NCBI RefSeq assembly: GCF_011059185.1
Contig: NZ_JAALFE010000008.1
Span: 115,612 to 179,611, forward strand
Source: Paragemmobacter kunshanensis
GTDB taxonomy: Bacteria > Pseudomonadota > Alphaproteobacteria > Rhodobacterales > Rhodobacteraceae
Direction of reading: 5' to 3'
DNA: 64,000 bases
The notes under the pieces are model-generated. The model worked only from the letters and a program-made list of their open reading frames with translations. It was not told the origin of the DNA and did not search any database. The position numbers and the translations under genes are program-made. How positions within the stretch are numbered: position 1 is the first letter of the stretch; every line of letters starts with the position of its first letter. Shown one piece after another: positions 8,215 through 17,994 of the stretch.

Positions 8215-8976
8215 TCAGCCGATGCGGAAATTCTGGCCCAGATAGACGCGCCGCACCGTTTCGTCGCGCACCACCTCATCGGTGGTTCCGCTCATCAGCA
8301 CCTTGCCGTCATGCAGGATATAGGCGCGGTCCACGATCTCCAGCGTCTCGCGGACATTGTGGTCGGTGATCAGCACGCCGATGCCGCGCGATTTCAGATC
8401 CTGCACCAGATGCCGGATTTCGCCCACGGCGATGGGATCCACCCCCGCGAAAGGTTCGTCCAGAAGCAGATATTTCGGATCCGCCGCCAGACAGCGCGCA
8501 ATCTCCACCCGCCGCCGTTCCCCGCCCGAAAGCGCCAGCGCCGGCGCGCGCCGCAGATGGGTGATGGAGAATTCCGACAGCAACTCCTCCAGCCGCTCGC
8601 GCCGCTTGTGGCGGTCGGAATGGGTGATCTCCAGCACGGCAAGGATGTTGTCCTCCACCGACAGGCCGCGAAAGATCGAAACTTCCTGGGGCAGATAGCC
8701 GATGCCCAGCCGCGCGCGGCGATACATGGGCAGCAGCGTCACATCGCGCCCGTCGATCAGCACCTCGCCGCCTTCGGGCGTCACCAGCCCGGCGATGGCA
8801 TAAAAGCAGGTCGTCTTGCCCGATCCGTTCGGCCCCAGCAGCGCGACAACCTCGCCGCGGTTCAGATGCATCGAAACATCCCGGATCACCGGCCGCCGAC
8901 GATAGCTCTTGCGCAGGCTCCGAATGGCAAGCCCCGCGGAACCCGCGGTCACCGTCAGATCCGGACCGCCCTTCAA
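8215..8976 (-). CDS. lptB: LPS export ABC transporter ATP-binding protein
   Basis: A 253-aa ATPase that powers extraction of LPS from the inner membrane with LptFG. Walker A GPNGSGKT is at residues 48-55. The ALSGGERRRVEIARCL signature, Walker B YLLLDEPFAGVDP and the switch histidine in TDHNVRETL are all present and of the LptB type. It overlaps lptA by 4 bp and is the last gene of the RNase D-kdsD-lptC-lptA-lptB run. The roughly 12-residue N-terminal extension before GLAIRSLRKSYRRRPV is longer than E. coli LptB, and a later start is possible. Confidence 0.97.
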   Translation of the reverse strand: MKGGPDLTVTAGSAGLAIRSLRKSYRRRPVIRDVSMHLNRGEVVALLGPNGSGKTTCFYAIAGLVTPEGGEVLIDGRDVTLLPMYRRARLGIGYLPQEVSIFRGLSVEDNILAVLEITHSDRHKRRERLEELLSEFSITHLRRAPALALSGGERRRVEIARCLAADPKYLLLDEPFAGVDPIAVGEIRHLVQDLKSRGIGVLITDHNVRETLEIVDRAYILHDGKVLMSGTTDEVVRDETVRRVYLGQNFRIG

Positions 8977-9473
8977 GGATTGGCCTTTCCCGGCACGAAG
9001 ACGGTCTGCACCCGTCCCTCCATGCTGCCCGTTCCGGCATCCAGGTCATAGACAAGCCGGTTGCCCGATATCGTCGTCTGCCCCTGCGTCAGCAGCACGT
9101 CGCCCGTCATCACCACTTCGCCCGATGCGATGGTATAGACCGCCGCATCCGCTTCGGCGGCATCGGTCGGGCTGGCAAACATCACGCGACCATCCAGGAA
9201 AACCCGGGAAACGCCGGTTCCATCGGGCAGATACTCGATCCGGGCCGTTCCGGCCGAAATCGTCATCTCGCCCTGCGTGACCTTCACATTCCCTGCGAAT
9301 GTGGCCTGTCCGCTGCCCTGATCCACGCTCAGGCTGTCCGAAGTCACCTCGACCGGCAGCGATGTATCCTGACGCAGGCCCTTCAATTCGATGCTGGTCT
9401 GCGCCACGACAGGCAGTCCCGCGATCGGCACCAGCGCCAAAGTCAGAAAAAGGGCGCGCAAGGCCGCGGGCAT
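8973..9473 (-). CDS. lptA: LPS transport periplasmic protein
   Basis: OstA/LptA-type periplasmic bridge protein of 166 aa that carries LPS between LptC and LptD. A signal peptide (PAALRALFLTLALVPIAG, cleavage near VVAQ) precedes the beta-jellyroll repeats: VTSDSLSVDQGSGQATFAGNV, VKVTQGEMTISAGTARIEY, GEVVMTGDVLLTQGQTTISG and a C-terminal VQTVFVPGK. The ATG at 9473 was preferred over the overlapping GTG at 9500 because it has GAGG five bases upstream and starts directly at the signal peptide; the GTG would create a GTGA overlap with the lptC stop. Its own stop overlaps the lptB start. Confidence 0.92.
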   Translation of the reverse strand: MPAALRALFLTLALVPIAGLPVVAQTSIELKGLRQDTSLPVEVTSDSLSVDQGSGQATFAGNVKVTQGEMTISAGTARIEYLPDGTGVSRVFLDGRVMFASPTDAAEADAAVYTIASGEVVMTGDVLLTQGQTTISGNRLVYDLDAGTGSMEGRVQTVFVPGKANP

Positions 9474-9496
9474 GGGATCCTCTGATTGATCAAAAT

Positions 9497-10111
9497 TCAC
9501 TCTGCCGGTTGATATACCAGCTTCACCGCCCCGTTGAAAACCAGAAGATAAGATTGATTGCCATCCCCGGCCTGCGTCAGCCGCATGGATTGGGCGGTAA
9601 TGCGCCCCGCCGGCCCTTCCGAGGTGACAGGCACGTCCGACCGGATATCCGTCACGTCAAGACGCGCGGTCATCGCCTCGGATGCCACGCTGTAGCCCGT
9701 TGCATGATCCAGCCGCACATGGCCGCTGAAGGCGATCTCCTTGCCCGAAGGATCCATCCGCGCCGTCTCGGCCACCAGCGCCGTGCTTTCCCCATCGGGC
9801 GTGGTCAGGCGGGCGCGCACGCCCGTGGCATTCGCGCCGCCCCCGTCTTCCCCGCCCGGTCGCGCTTCGTCCGCCGTCACCTCCAGCGCGGCGCCGTCGC
9901 GCGTCGTTCCGGCATAGGTGGGGGCCGTGATGCGCGGCTCGCGCAGGCGGGCTTCCACATCGACATCGGCATAGGGCAGGGCGTCTTCGGGATTGATCCG
10001 GTTCGACACAAGAAACAGCGTCGACAGAATCGCAAGCGCCGCCAGCGGCAGCAGCACCTTCAGCGCCGCCACCAGCCGCGACCAGCCATCAAGCGCGGCC
10101 CGCCGCGCCAT
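9497..10111 (-). CDS. lptC: LPS export system protein LptC
   Basis: Bitopic inner-membrane protein of 204 aa linking LptBFG to LptA. An N-terminal membrane anchor (LVAALKVLLPLAALAILSTLFLV, about residues 13-35) is followed by a periplasmic beta-jellyroll with GKEIAFSGHVRLDHATGY and TSEGPAGRITAQSMRLTQAG. Primary sequence is weakly conserved in this family, so the assignment rests on architecture plus its position between kdsD and lptA. Its ATG abuts the kdsD stop (shared base 10111). Confidence 0.92.
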   Translation of the reverse strand: MARRAALDGWSRLVAALKVLLPLAALAILSTLFLVSNRINPEDALPYADVDVEARLREPRITAPTYAGTTRDGAALEVTADEARPGGEDGGGANATGVRARLTTPDGESTALVAETARMDPSGKEIAFSGHVRLDHATGYSVASEAMTARLDVTDIRSDVPVTSEGPAGRITAQSMRLTQAGDGNQSYLLVFNGAVKLVYQPAE

Positions 10112-11076
10112 CAGGCAATCCCGGCGCGCAGGCAGTCATGGATATGCAAAAGCCCCGTCACGCTCTGGCTTCCTTCCGGATCGACCACGAACAGGCAGGT
10201 GATCTTCCTGTCATTCATGATCCGCACCGCCTTTTCCGCCAGCGCCTCGGGCCCGATCGTCCGGGGCGCCGCCGTCATCACATCCCCCGCCGACAGGTCC
10301 AGCAGGCCCGCCATGTGGCGGCGCAGGTCGCCATCGGTGATGATGCCCTGAAGGTATCCTTCCGCATCCGTGACGCCAACCACGCCAAACCCCTTGGCCG
10401 ACATGATGAGCAGCGCTTCGCTCATCGGGGCGTCATGGGAAATCAGCGGCGCGTCGGCATGCATCAGATCCCGCACGCGCGACAGTCGCGCACCCAGCTT
10501 TCCGCCCGGATGGAACACCCGGAACTGATCCGGCGTAAAGGCCCGATGCTCCATCAGCGCCACGGCCAGCGCATCCCCCAGCGCCAGCGTCATCGTCGTC
10601 GATGTCGTGGGCACGATCCCCGTCTCGCAGGCTTCCGGCGCGTCGGGCAGCAAGAGCGCCACATCCGACTGCCGCAGCAGGGTAGACTCTGCCCGCCCCG
10701 CCACCCCGATCAAGGGGATGTCGAACCGCCGCGTATGGGCGATGATATCCGCCAGTTCCGGCGTCTCGCCGCTGTTCGAAAGCACCAGCGCCACATCGCC
10801 CTTCATCACCATGCCCAGATCGCCATGGCTGGCCTCGGCCGGATGCACGAATTGCGCGGGCGTGCCCGTCGATGCCAGCGTCGCCGCGATCTTGCGCGCC
10901 ACATGCCCCGATTTGCCCATGCCCGACACGATCACGCGGCCCTCGGCGCGCAGGATCATCTCCACCGCCGCCGAAAACGCCCCGTCAAGGCTGTCGGCCA
11001 GCATGCCCAAGGCTTCCGCCTCGCGCCGGATCACGCGGCGGGCGGTGGTCAGGAAATCAGTGGTGGAAGATGTCAT
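10111..11076 (-). CDS. kdsD: arabinose-5-phosphate isomerase (KDO biosynthesis)
   Basis: A 321-aa KpsF/GutQ-family enzyme interconverting ribulose-5-P and arabinose-5-P, the first committed step toward KDO. The SIS domain (about 35-170) carries GRVIVSGMGKSGHVARKIA, ALVLSNSGETPEL and the HPAEASHGDLGM active-site segment. Two CBS domains follow (about 205-321; LMHADAPLISHDAPMSEAL, GIITDGDLRR, VMTAAPRTI). The ATG at 11076 lies inside the 3' end of the RNase D gene (20-bp overlap). Its stop touches lptC, so KDO synthesis and LPS transport are genetically linked. Confidence 0.97.
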   Translation of the reverse strand: MTSSTTDFLTTARRVIRREAEALGMLADSLDGAFSAAVEMILRAEGRVIVSGMGKSGHVARKIAATLASTGTPAQFVHPAEASHGDLGMVMKGDVALVLSNSGETPELADIIAHTRRFDIPLIGVAGRAESTLLRQSDVALLLPDAPEACETGIVPTTSTTMTLALGDALAVALMEHRAFTPDQFRVFHPGGKLGARLSRVRDLMHADAPLISHDAPMSEALLIMSAKGFGVVGVTDAEGYLQGIITDGDLRRHMAGLLDLSAGDVMTAAPRTIGPEALAEKAVRIMNDRKITCLFVVDPEGSQSVTGLLHIHDCLRAGIA

Positions 11077-11671
11077 TGGGCTCTTCCCATCCCAGCAGGT
11101 CCAGTTCCGCCCGCGCGGGCAGGAAGTCGAAACACCGCTGCGCCAGGTCCATCCGCCCCTCGCGCACCAACCGCGCCTGAAGCGCATCCTTCAGCGCATG
11201 CAGATAAAGCACATCCGACGCCGCATATTCCTTCTGCGCCTCGGTCAGCACCTCGGCGCCCCAGTCGCTCGTCTGCTGCTGCTTCGATACATCCACCCCC
11301 ACCAGCTCCAGCAGCAGGTATTTCAACCCGTGCCTGTCGGTGAAGGTGCGGATCAGCTTCGATGCGATCTTCGTGCACCAGACCGGCGCCGTCGTCACGC
11401 CAAAGGCCTTCTGCAGCGCCGCGATGTCGAACCGCCCGAAATGGAACAGCTTCAGCGTGGCGGGGTCCACCAGCAACCGCTCCAGATTCGGCGCGGATCT
11501 CTGGCCCCGCGCGATCTGCACCAAATGCGCGTCGCCATTCCCGTCCGACAACTGCACCACACACAGCCTGTCCCGCCGCGGGTCCAGCCCCATCGTCTCG
11601 GTGTCGATGGCGACCACCGGGCCAAGGGTCAATCCGTCGGGCAGGTCGTTCTGATGCAGGAAGATGGCCAA
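11057..11671 (-). CDS. rnd: ribonuclease D-type 3'-5' exonuclease, short form
   Basis: A 204-aa DEDDy exonuclease. ExoI is DTETMGLD, exoII LFHFGRFDIAAL and exoIII YAASDVLYLHAL. There is no HRDC domain, unlike E. coli RNase D; the short form is usual in rhodobacters. The start is called at a TTG (11671) with AAAGGA about eight bases upstream and protein sequence AIFLHQNDLPDGL; the frame stays open upstream, but into the tRNA-Leu gene, which cannot be coding. It may process the adjacent tRNA 3' end, though that is only a contextual suggestion. It overlaps kdsD by 20 bp. Confidence 0.9.
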   Translation of the reverse strand: MAIFLHQNDLPDGLTLGPVVAIDTETMGLDPRRDRLCVVQLSDGNGDAHLVQIARGQRSAPNLERLLVDPATLKLFHFGRFDIAALQKAFGVTTAPVWCTKIASKLIRTFTDRHGLKYLLLELVGVDVSKQQQTSDWGAEVLTEAQKEYAASDVLYLHALKDALQARLVREGRMDLAQRCFDFLPARAELDLLGWEEPNDIFHH

Positions 11672-11793
11672 GGTCCGCGTCCTTTCGGCAATGTCTGCGG
11701 CTGCATTACCGACGCCCCGCGCAGGGGTCAACGGAAACGGGCCGAAATGGCAAAAGGGCGCAGGTTTCCCCGCGCCCCTTGGCAAGATCGACA

Positions 11794-11878
11794 TGGTGCC
11801 CAGAAGAGGACTCGAACCTCCACGCCTTGCAGCGCTGGTACCTGAAACCAGTGCGTCTACCAATTCCGCCATCTGGGC
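11794..11878 (-). tRNA. tRNA-Leu (anticodon CAG)
   Basis: The minus strand folds as a class II tRNA. Acceptor stem GCCCAGA pairs with TCTGGGC and the anticodon stem is CTGGT/ACCAG. The loop TTCAGGT gives anticodon CAG (reads CUG). There is a short variable arm, and the TψC arm contains GGTTCGAGTCC. The 3' CCA is encoded (11796-11794 on the minus strand). Confidence 0.97.
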
Positions 11879-11943
11879 CCAAGTCGATGGAGCGCGATGT
11901 AAAGAAGCCCGCAGGTGGTGTCAACGGGCGGCGCGAAGAATCT

Positions 11944-12628
11944 TCACCCCGTCCCCAGATAGGCCGAAAGCGCCGGGGGCGGATCGGCGAACAGCGCCTC
12001 GGTCGGCATGGGCGGATGGGCGCGCCCTTCGGCCACCAGCATCGTCAGGCCCTCCAGTCGTCGCGCATCCTGGGGGTCATGCGTCACCATCAGCACGGTC
12101 GCGCCCGTCTCTTCCGCCACCGCGCGCACCAGCGCCAACATCTCGGCCTTCAGCGCGGGGCCCAGCGCGGCAAAGGGCTCGTCCAGCAACAGCAGGGGCC
12201 GCGCCCGCAGCAACGCCCGCGCCAGCGCCGCCCGCCCCTGCTGCCCGCCCGACAACTGCCCCGGCCTGCGCCCGCCAAGGCCCGCCAGCCCCGTCCGCTC
12301 CAGCGCCTCCACGATCCGCGCCCGCGCCGCATCGTCCAGCCGCCCATCCGGCGACAGGCCAAGGGCAAGGTTCCGCTCCACCGTCAGATGCGGGAACAGG
12401 TTCTGGTCCTGAAACAGGATCGTCACCGGCCGCTGCCCGGGGGGCAGGTCGCCGATCTCTGCCCCGTCCCAGAGGATCCGCCCCGAATGCGGTGCCACGA
12501 AACCGGCAATCGCGTTCAGCAGCGTCGATTTCCCCGCGCCCGAAGGCCCCAGCACCGCGCAGCGCGCGCCTTTTGGCAGGGTCAGATCCGCCTCCAGCCG
12601 GAAACCCGGCTCTTCCAGCACAAGTCGG

Positions 12629-12642
<14 letters not shown>
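11944..12642 (-). CDS. thiQ: thiamine ABC transporter ATP-binding protein
   Basis: A 232-aa importer ATPase. Walker A is GPSGAGKST near residues 31-39, the Q-loop region LFQDQNLFPHLTV, signature QLSGGQQGRAALARAL, Walker B LLLLDEPFAALGP and switch MVTHDPQD. It is short, as ThiQ typically is, and it is the last gene of thiBPQ downstream of a TPP riboswitch, which fixes the substrate as thiamine or TPP. The ATG at 12642 lies 14 bp inside the 3' end of thiP. Confidence 0.95.
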
Positions 12643-14160
<1,518 letters not shown>

Positions 14161-14185
<25 letters not shown>

Positions 14186-15150
14186 TCGGCCAGCGCCCCC
14201 TCGCGCAGAGCCAGGGCCTCATCCGCCGTCAGCAGAAGCGAGGTTTCGGGCGTGATCAACGTCTCAAACCCCGCGGGCAACCCCGCCGCAGGCGTCACCG
14301 CCGGATACATCCAGTTCGTCGTCGGGATCACGGCCTGAAACGCCTCACTCCCCATGAAGGCCAGAAAGGCATCTGCCAGATCCGGCTGATCCGTCGCCGC
14401 CAGCTTTCCCGCCACCTCGACCTGCAGGTAATGCCCTTCGCTGAAGGCCGCCGCCGCCTTGCTGGCGTCTTCCTCGGCAATCAGGTGATAGGCGGGCGAT
14501 GTGGTATAGGACAGGACCATGTCCGCCTCGCCTTCCAGGAAGAGGCCATAGGCCTCGGACCAGCCCGGCGTCACCGTCACGATATTGTCGGCCAGCCCTT
14601 CCCAGATTTCCCCCGCCCTGTCGCCATGGGCGGCCTTCACCCACATCAGCAGCCCCAGGCCGGGTGTAGAGGAGCGGGGATCCTGAATGATGATCTTCAC
14701 ATCCGAAGCCGCCAGTTCCTCGAAACTCTTCGGCGGCGCGGGCAGCTTGGCCTTGTCATGCACGAAGGCGAACCAGCCCCAGTCATAGGGCAGGAAAACC
14801 GGGTCATCGAAGGCCACCGGCAGGGCGTTCTTCCATCCCTGCCCATGGGGTGCAAACAGGCCCGTGGCGGCGGCGGCGGCGGTCAGGTTGGTATCCAGCC
14901 CCAGCACGATATCCGCATCCGATGCCGCGCCTTCCATCTGGATCCGCGCCAGCAGCGCCGCCCCATCGCCTGCGGCCACGAATTGCAGATCGCAGGCGCA
15001 ACTCGCCTCGAACGCCTGTTCCACCGCAGGGCCGGGCCCCCATTCGGCGGTGAAACTGTCATAGGTCAGAACAGTCAGCACGGGCTTGTCCTGTGCCGTG
15101 GCCATGGTGGCAACGGTGGCAAGTCCCAGCGCAAGGATCGAAGTCTTCAT
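14161..15150 (-). CDS. thiB: thiamine-binding periplasmic protein
   Basis: A 329-aa solute-binding protein with a Sec signal peptide ([20 protein letters not shown]). Family motifs include [26 protein letters not shown] at the mature N-terminus, [25 protein letters not shown] and [15 protein letters not shown], all typical of ThiB. The ATG at 15150 has the Shine-Dalgarno GGAGAGA at 15160-15154, complementary to a TCTCTCC just downstream of the riboswitch aptamer. It is the first gene of thiBPQ. Confidence 0.96.
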
Positions 15151-15153
15151 GTT

Positions 15154-15190
15154 TCTCTCCAATTGCGACGGGTGGTCGGAGATGGAGAGA
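15154..15190 (-). promoter_or_regulatory. putative Shine-Dalgarno sequestering stem of the thiB leader
   Basis: On the transcript TCTCTCC (15190-15184) is perfectly complementary to GGAGAGA (15160-15154), the thiB Shine-Dalgarno. The 7-bp stem closes a 23-nt loop and lies directly after the TPP aptamer, so ligand binding could gate translation. No terminator-like T-run is present between aptamer and ATG, which favours translational over transcriptional control. The alternative (anti-sequestering) pairing was not identified. Confidence 0.55.
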
Positions 15191-15198
15191 TCCATGCA

Positions 15199-15282
15199 CC
15201 TTCCCTCCGCCGGTATGATCCGGTTCAGGTTCAACGGGTCCGCTTGCGCATCTCAGCCTGTGGACAGGCACCCCGAGGTGGG
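15199..15282 (-). ncRNA. TPP riboswitch (THI element) upstream of thiBPQ
   Basis: The minus strand contains the conserved THI-box blocks in order: GGGGTGCC, GGCTGAGA, then ACCCGTTGAACCTG, and the P4/P5 block CCGGATCATACCGGCGGAGGGA. It ends about 50 nt before the thiB ATG. The downstream genes are a thiamine importer, the expected regulon. Confidence 0.97.
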
Positions 15283-15318
15283 GCCGAAGATAGGCAAAGC
15301 CCCGGCAGGTGCAAGCGG

Positions 15319-15362
15319 AAATCGGGGGGGCCATCCGCCCCCCCCGAACCCCCCTTCTCCCC
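15319..15362. repeat. G-run hairpin repeat, copy 1
   Basis: CGGGGGGG and CCCCCCCG arms around a 7-nt loop at 15323-15346, followed by AACCCCCCTTCTCC. Reverse-complemented, it shares the block GAAGGGGGGTYCGGGGGG and the hairpin layout with the element at 26600-26645. It sits between the divergent thi riboswitch and aroC. Confidence 0.6.
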
Positions 15363-15484
15363 GGCTTTCCGCCGTCGGGCGGATCTGTTGCCGTGTCATG
15401 GGTATTTTCGCCAAGGTGAAAGGGCTTTGCGCCGCGCGGGGGATTGGCCTATGGACAGGTCCGGATCAGACGGAGCAGGCAGGC

Positions 15485-16585
15485 ATGTCCTTCAACACCT
15501 TCGGCCATATCTTCCGCGTCACCACCTGGGGCGAAAGCCACGGCCCCGCGCTGGGCTGCACGGTGGATGGCGTGCCGCCGGGCGTTGCGTTGAGTGAGGC
15601 CGACATCCAGCCCTGGATGGACAAGCGCAAGCCCGGGCAGAACAAGTTCACCACCCAGCGCAAGGAAGCGGATGAGGTGCGCATCCTTTCGGGCGTGTTC
15701 GACGGCGTGACCACCGGCACACCCATCCAGTTGATGATCGAGAACACCGACCAGCGGTCCAAGGATTACGGCGACATCGCCCAGGCCTTCCGCCCCGGCC
15801 ATGCCGACATCACCTACCACCAGAAATACGGCCTGCGCGACTATCGCGGCGGTGGCCGGTCCAGTGCCCGGGAAACCGCCGCGCGGGTGGCTGCAGGGGC
15901 CGTGGCGCGCGCCGTGCTGGCGCGGATGGTGCCGGGGCTGCGGATCACCGGCTACATGGTGCAGATGGGCGGGCGTGGCATCGACCGGGGGCGGCTTGAA
16001 CTTGCCGAGGTGGAACGCAACCCTTTCTGGTGCCCCGATCCCGTCGCCGCCGCCGATTGGGCGGCCTATCTGGATGAGCTGCGGCTGTCTCACAATTCGG
16101 TCGGTGCCGTGATCGAGGTGGTTGCCGAAGGGGTTCCGCCGGGGCTGGGTGCGCCGCTTTATGGCAAGCTCGACAGTGATCTCGCCTCGGCCATGATGTC
16201 CATCAATGCGGTCAAGGCGGTGGAGATCGGCGATGGCATGGCCGCGGCCAGCCTGACCGGGGTGGACAATGCCGATGAGATCCGCATGGGGCCGGATGGG
16301 CCGGAATTCCTGTCCAACCATGCCGGGGGCATCCTTGGCGGCATCTCCACCGGCCAGCCCGTCATCTGCCGCTTTGCGGTGAAGCCCACCTCCTCCATCC
16401 TCACCCCCCGCCGCACGATCAACGCCAGCGGAGAAGAGATCGACCTCATCACCAAGGGCCGGCACGACCCCTGCGTCGGCATCCGCGCCGTCCCGGTGGG
16501 CGAGGCGATGATGGCCTGCGTGATCCTCGATCATCTGCTCCTGGATCGCGGGCAGACCGGCGGTATGCGTGGGCGGATCGGGTAA
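15485..16585 (+). CDS. aroC: chorismate synthase
   Basis: A 366-aa FMN-dependent enzyme converting EPSP to chorismate, the last common step of aromatic amino acid synthesis. Signatures: [14 protein letters not shown] at residue 17 onwards, [16 protein letters not shown] in the middle, and the C-terminal [17 protein letters not shown] and [13 protein letters not shown] blocks. The ATG at 15485 has GGAG 6-9 bases upstream and yields the typical [20 protein letters not shown] start. It is transcribed away from thiBPQ. Confidence 0.98.
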   Translation: MSFNTFGHIFRVTTWGESHGPALGCTVDGVPPGVALSEADIQPWMDKRKPGQNKFTTQRKEADEVRILSGVFDGVTTGTPIQLMIENTDQRSKDYGDIAQAFRPGHADITYHQKYGLRDYRGGGRSSARETAARVAAGAVARAVLARMVPGLRITGYMVQMGGRGIDRGRLELAEVERNPFWCPDPVAAADWAAYLDELRLSHNSVGAVIEVVAEGVPPGLGAPLYGKLDSDLASAMMSINAVKAVEIGDGMAAASLTGVDNADEIRMGPDGPEFLSNHAGGILGGISTGQPVICRFAVKPTSSILTPRRTINASGEEIDLITKGRHDPCVGIRAVPVGEAMMACVILDHLLLDRGQTGGMRGRIG

Positions 16586-16602
16586 TCCGCACGCGGCCAG
16601 GT

Positions 16603-17481
16603 TCAGACAGGGCGGCGGCTGACCTGCACCGCAAGGATGCCGGCCGCGACGATGGCCGCTCCGACGATATCCGTCCCACGCAGGGATTCACCCAGCAGCA
16701 ACGCCGCGATGGCCGTGCCAAAGGCCGGGTTCAGGAAATGGAACGTCGCCGCGCGTGTCGCCCCGATGCGGCGCACCAGCGCGAACCAGATCAGCGTCGC
16801 GGCAAGGCCGGGGATGAAGATCTGATAGGCAAAGGCCAGCGCCAGGGGCAGCGTCGGTGTCAGTCGGAAGGGTTCCGTCAGTGCGGCGATCCCGGCCAGC
16901 GCGGCGGATCCCGCCAGCATCTGCAACCCCACGATCAGAAGCAGCGGCCCGAACCCGCCCTGCGCGCCCGAGGCCGATCGCAGGGTCAGGGTGGCAATCG
17001 CCAGCGCCAGCGCCCCCATAAGACACAGTGCCGTGCCCAGAGGGTCTGCCCCGCCCGACAGGCGCGTTCCCATGATCAGGGCGGTTCCGGCAAATCCCGC
17101 GATCAGGCCCGCCAGGCCAAGCGGCGGCAGCCTTTCGCCCCGCAGCGCCCAGGACAGGGCCGCCACCATCAGCGGCATCGACGCCGCGATGATCACGGCC
17201 AGCGAGGCCTCCACCCATTGCATGGCAACGAAGTTCAGGCCCAGATAGGCGGCATTCTGCAACAGCCCGAAGGCCGCGACGGATCGCCATTGCGCGCGCG
17301 TCAGATCGAACCGCGCCCCCAAGGCCAGCGCCACGCCGATGGCAAGCCCGCCGGAAATCGCAAAGCGCAACGCCAGCGCCGCAAGGGGGGCCGCATCGGC
17401 CACGATGATGCGGGCAGTGGCAAAGGCCGAAGACCACATCAGGGCAAAGATCAGCCCCATCGACAGGGCGCGCAGGTCCAT
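16603..17481 (-). CDS. EamA-family (DMT) transporter
   Basis: A 292-aa inner-membrane protein with about ten membrane segments in two EamA repeats (LIFALMWSSAFATARIIV near the start; LAFAYQIFIPGLAATLIWFALVRR and FLNPAFGTAIAALLLGESL in the second half). Members export amino acids or metabolites; the substrate cannot be inferred. The ATG at 17481 gives the canonical MDLRALSMGLIFALMWSSAF start. It converges with aroC (17-bp gap) and follows the HU gene after a strong hairpin terminator, so it probably has little read-through from hup. Confidence 0.88.
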   Translation of the reverse strand: MDLRALSMGLIFALMWSSAFATARIIVADAAPLAALALRFAISGGLAIGVALALGARFDLTRAQWRSVAAFGLLQNAAYLGLNFVAMQWVEASLAVIIAASMPLMVAALSWALRGERLPPLGLAGLIAGFAGTALIMGTRLSGGADPLGTALCLMGALALAIATLTLRSASGAQGGFGPLLLIVGLQMLAGSAALAGIAALTEPFRLTPTLPLALAFAYQIFIPGLAATLIWFALVRRIGATRAATFHFLNPAFGTAIAALLLGESLRGTDIVGAAIVAAGILAVQVSRRPV

Positions 17482-17500
17482 CGGGTTCTTCCATGTGAAA

Positions 17501-17524
17501 GGGCCGCCCGTTGCGGGGCGGCCC
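17501..17524 (-). terminator. intrinsic terminator of the HU gene
   Basis: Perfect 9-bp stem GGGCCGCCC/GGGCGGCCC with a 6-nt loop, followed on the minus strand by TTTCAC. It lies 23 bp after the HU stop codon. Confidence 0.75.
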
Positions 17525-17546
17525 TGCATCTGGCCATGGCCTGCAA

Positions 17547-17834
17547 TCAGGCGTTGACGCTGTCCTTCAGCGCCTTGGCGATCGAGAACTTCACCTGCTT
17601 GTCGGCGGGCTTGGTCACGGTCTCGCCGGTGGCGGGGTTGCGCACCTGACGCTCGGGGCGGGCGCGGCAGACGACCTTGCCCAGGCCGGGCAGCGTGACA
17701 GCGCCGCCTGCGGCCACTTCACGGGCCACGACAGCAGCGATCGCGTCCAGCGCGGCGCCAGCGGTTTTCTTGTCCGAACCCATCTGTTCGGCAAGAGAGG
17801 CCACAAGCTGGGTCTTGGTCATCGGTTTCGACAT
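17547..17834 (-). CDS. hup: HU-family DNA-binding protein
   Basis: A 95-aa nucleoid protein of the HU/IHF family that bends and compacts DNA. Motifs: MTKTQLVASLAEQMGSDKKTAGAALDA, LPGLGKVVCRARPERQVRNPATGE (the arm region with the RNPATG tip) and KFSIAKALKDSVN. There is an unusual cysteine in the arm-proximal strand. It is a single gene with a candidate promoter upstream and a terminator downstream. The lack of IHF alpha/beta hallmarks favours HU. Confidence 0.95.
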   Translation of the reverse strand: MSKPMTKTQLVASLAEQMGSDKKTAGAALDAIAAVVAREVAAGGAVTLPGLGKVVCRARPERQVRNPATGETVTKPADKQVKFSIAKALKDSVNA

Positions 17835-17903
17835 GTGATGTTCCTTCGTTTACTGGTCCCGTTATCAGGCGGGGCTGTCCCTGTCCTTGAAGTGACTTTC
17901 GTC

Positions 17904-17932
17904 GCTAAAATCTGTTTTGCCGAACAAATCAA
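17904..17932 (-). promoter_or_regulatory. candidate promoter for the HU gene
   Basis: Minus-strand TTGATT (17932-17927) and TTTAGC (17909-17904) with a 17-bp spacer, about 70 bp upstream of the HU ATG in a relatively AT-rich stretch. The -10 is weak. Confidence 0.35.
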
Positions 17933-17994
17933 GCGCATTCTGACCATTTGGTCCCCTTTACGCGGCGTGGCGCCGCGGAAAGGGCCGCGAAGCG

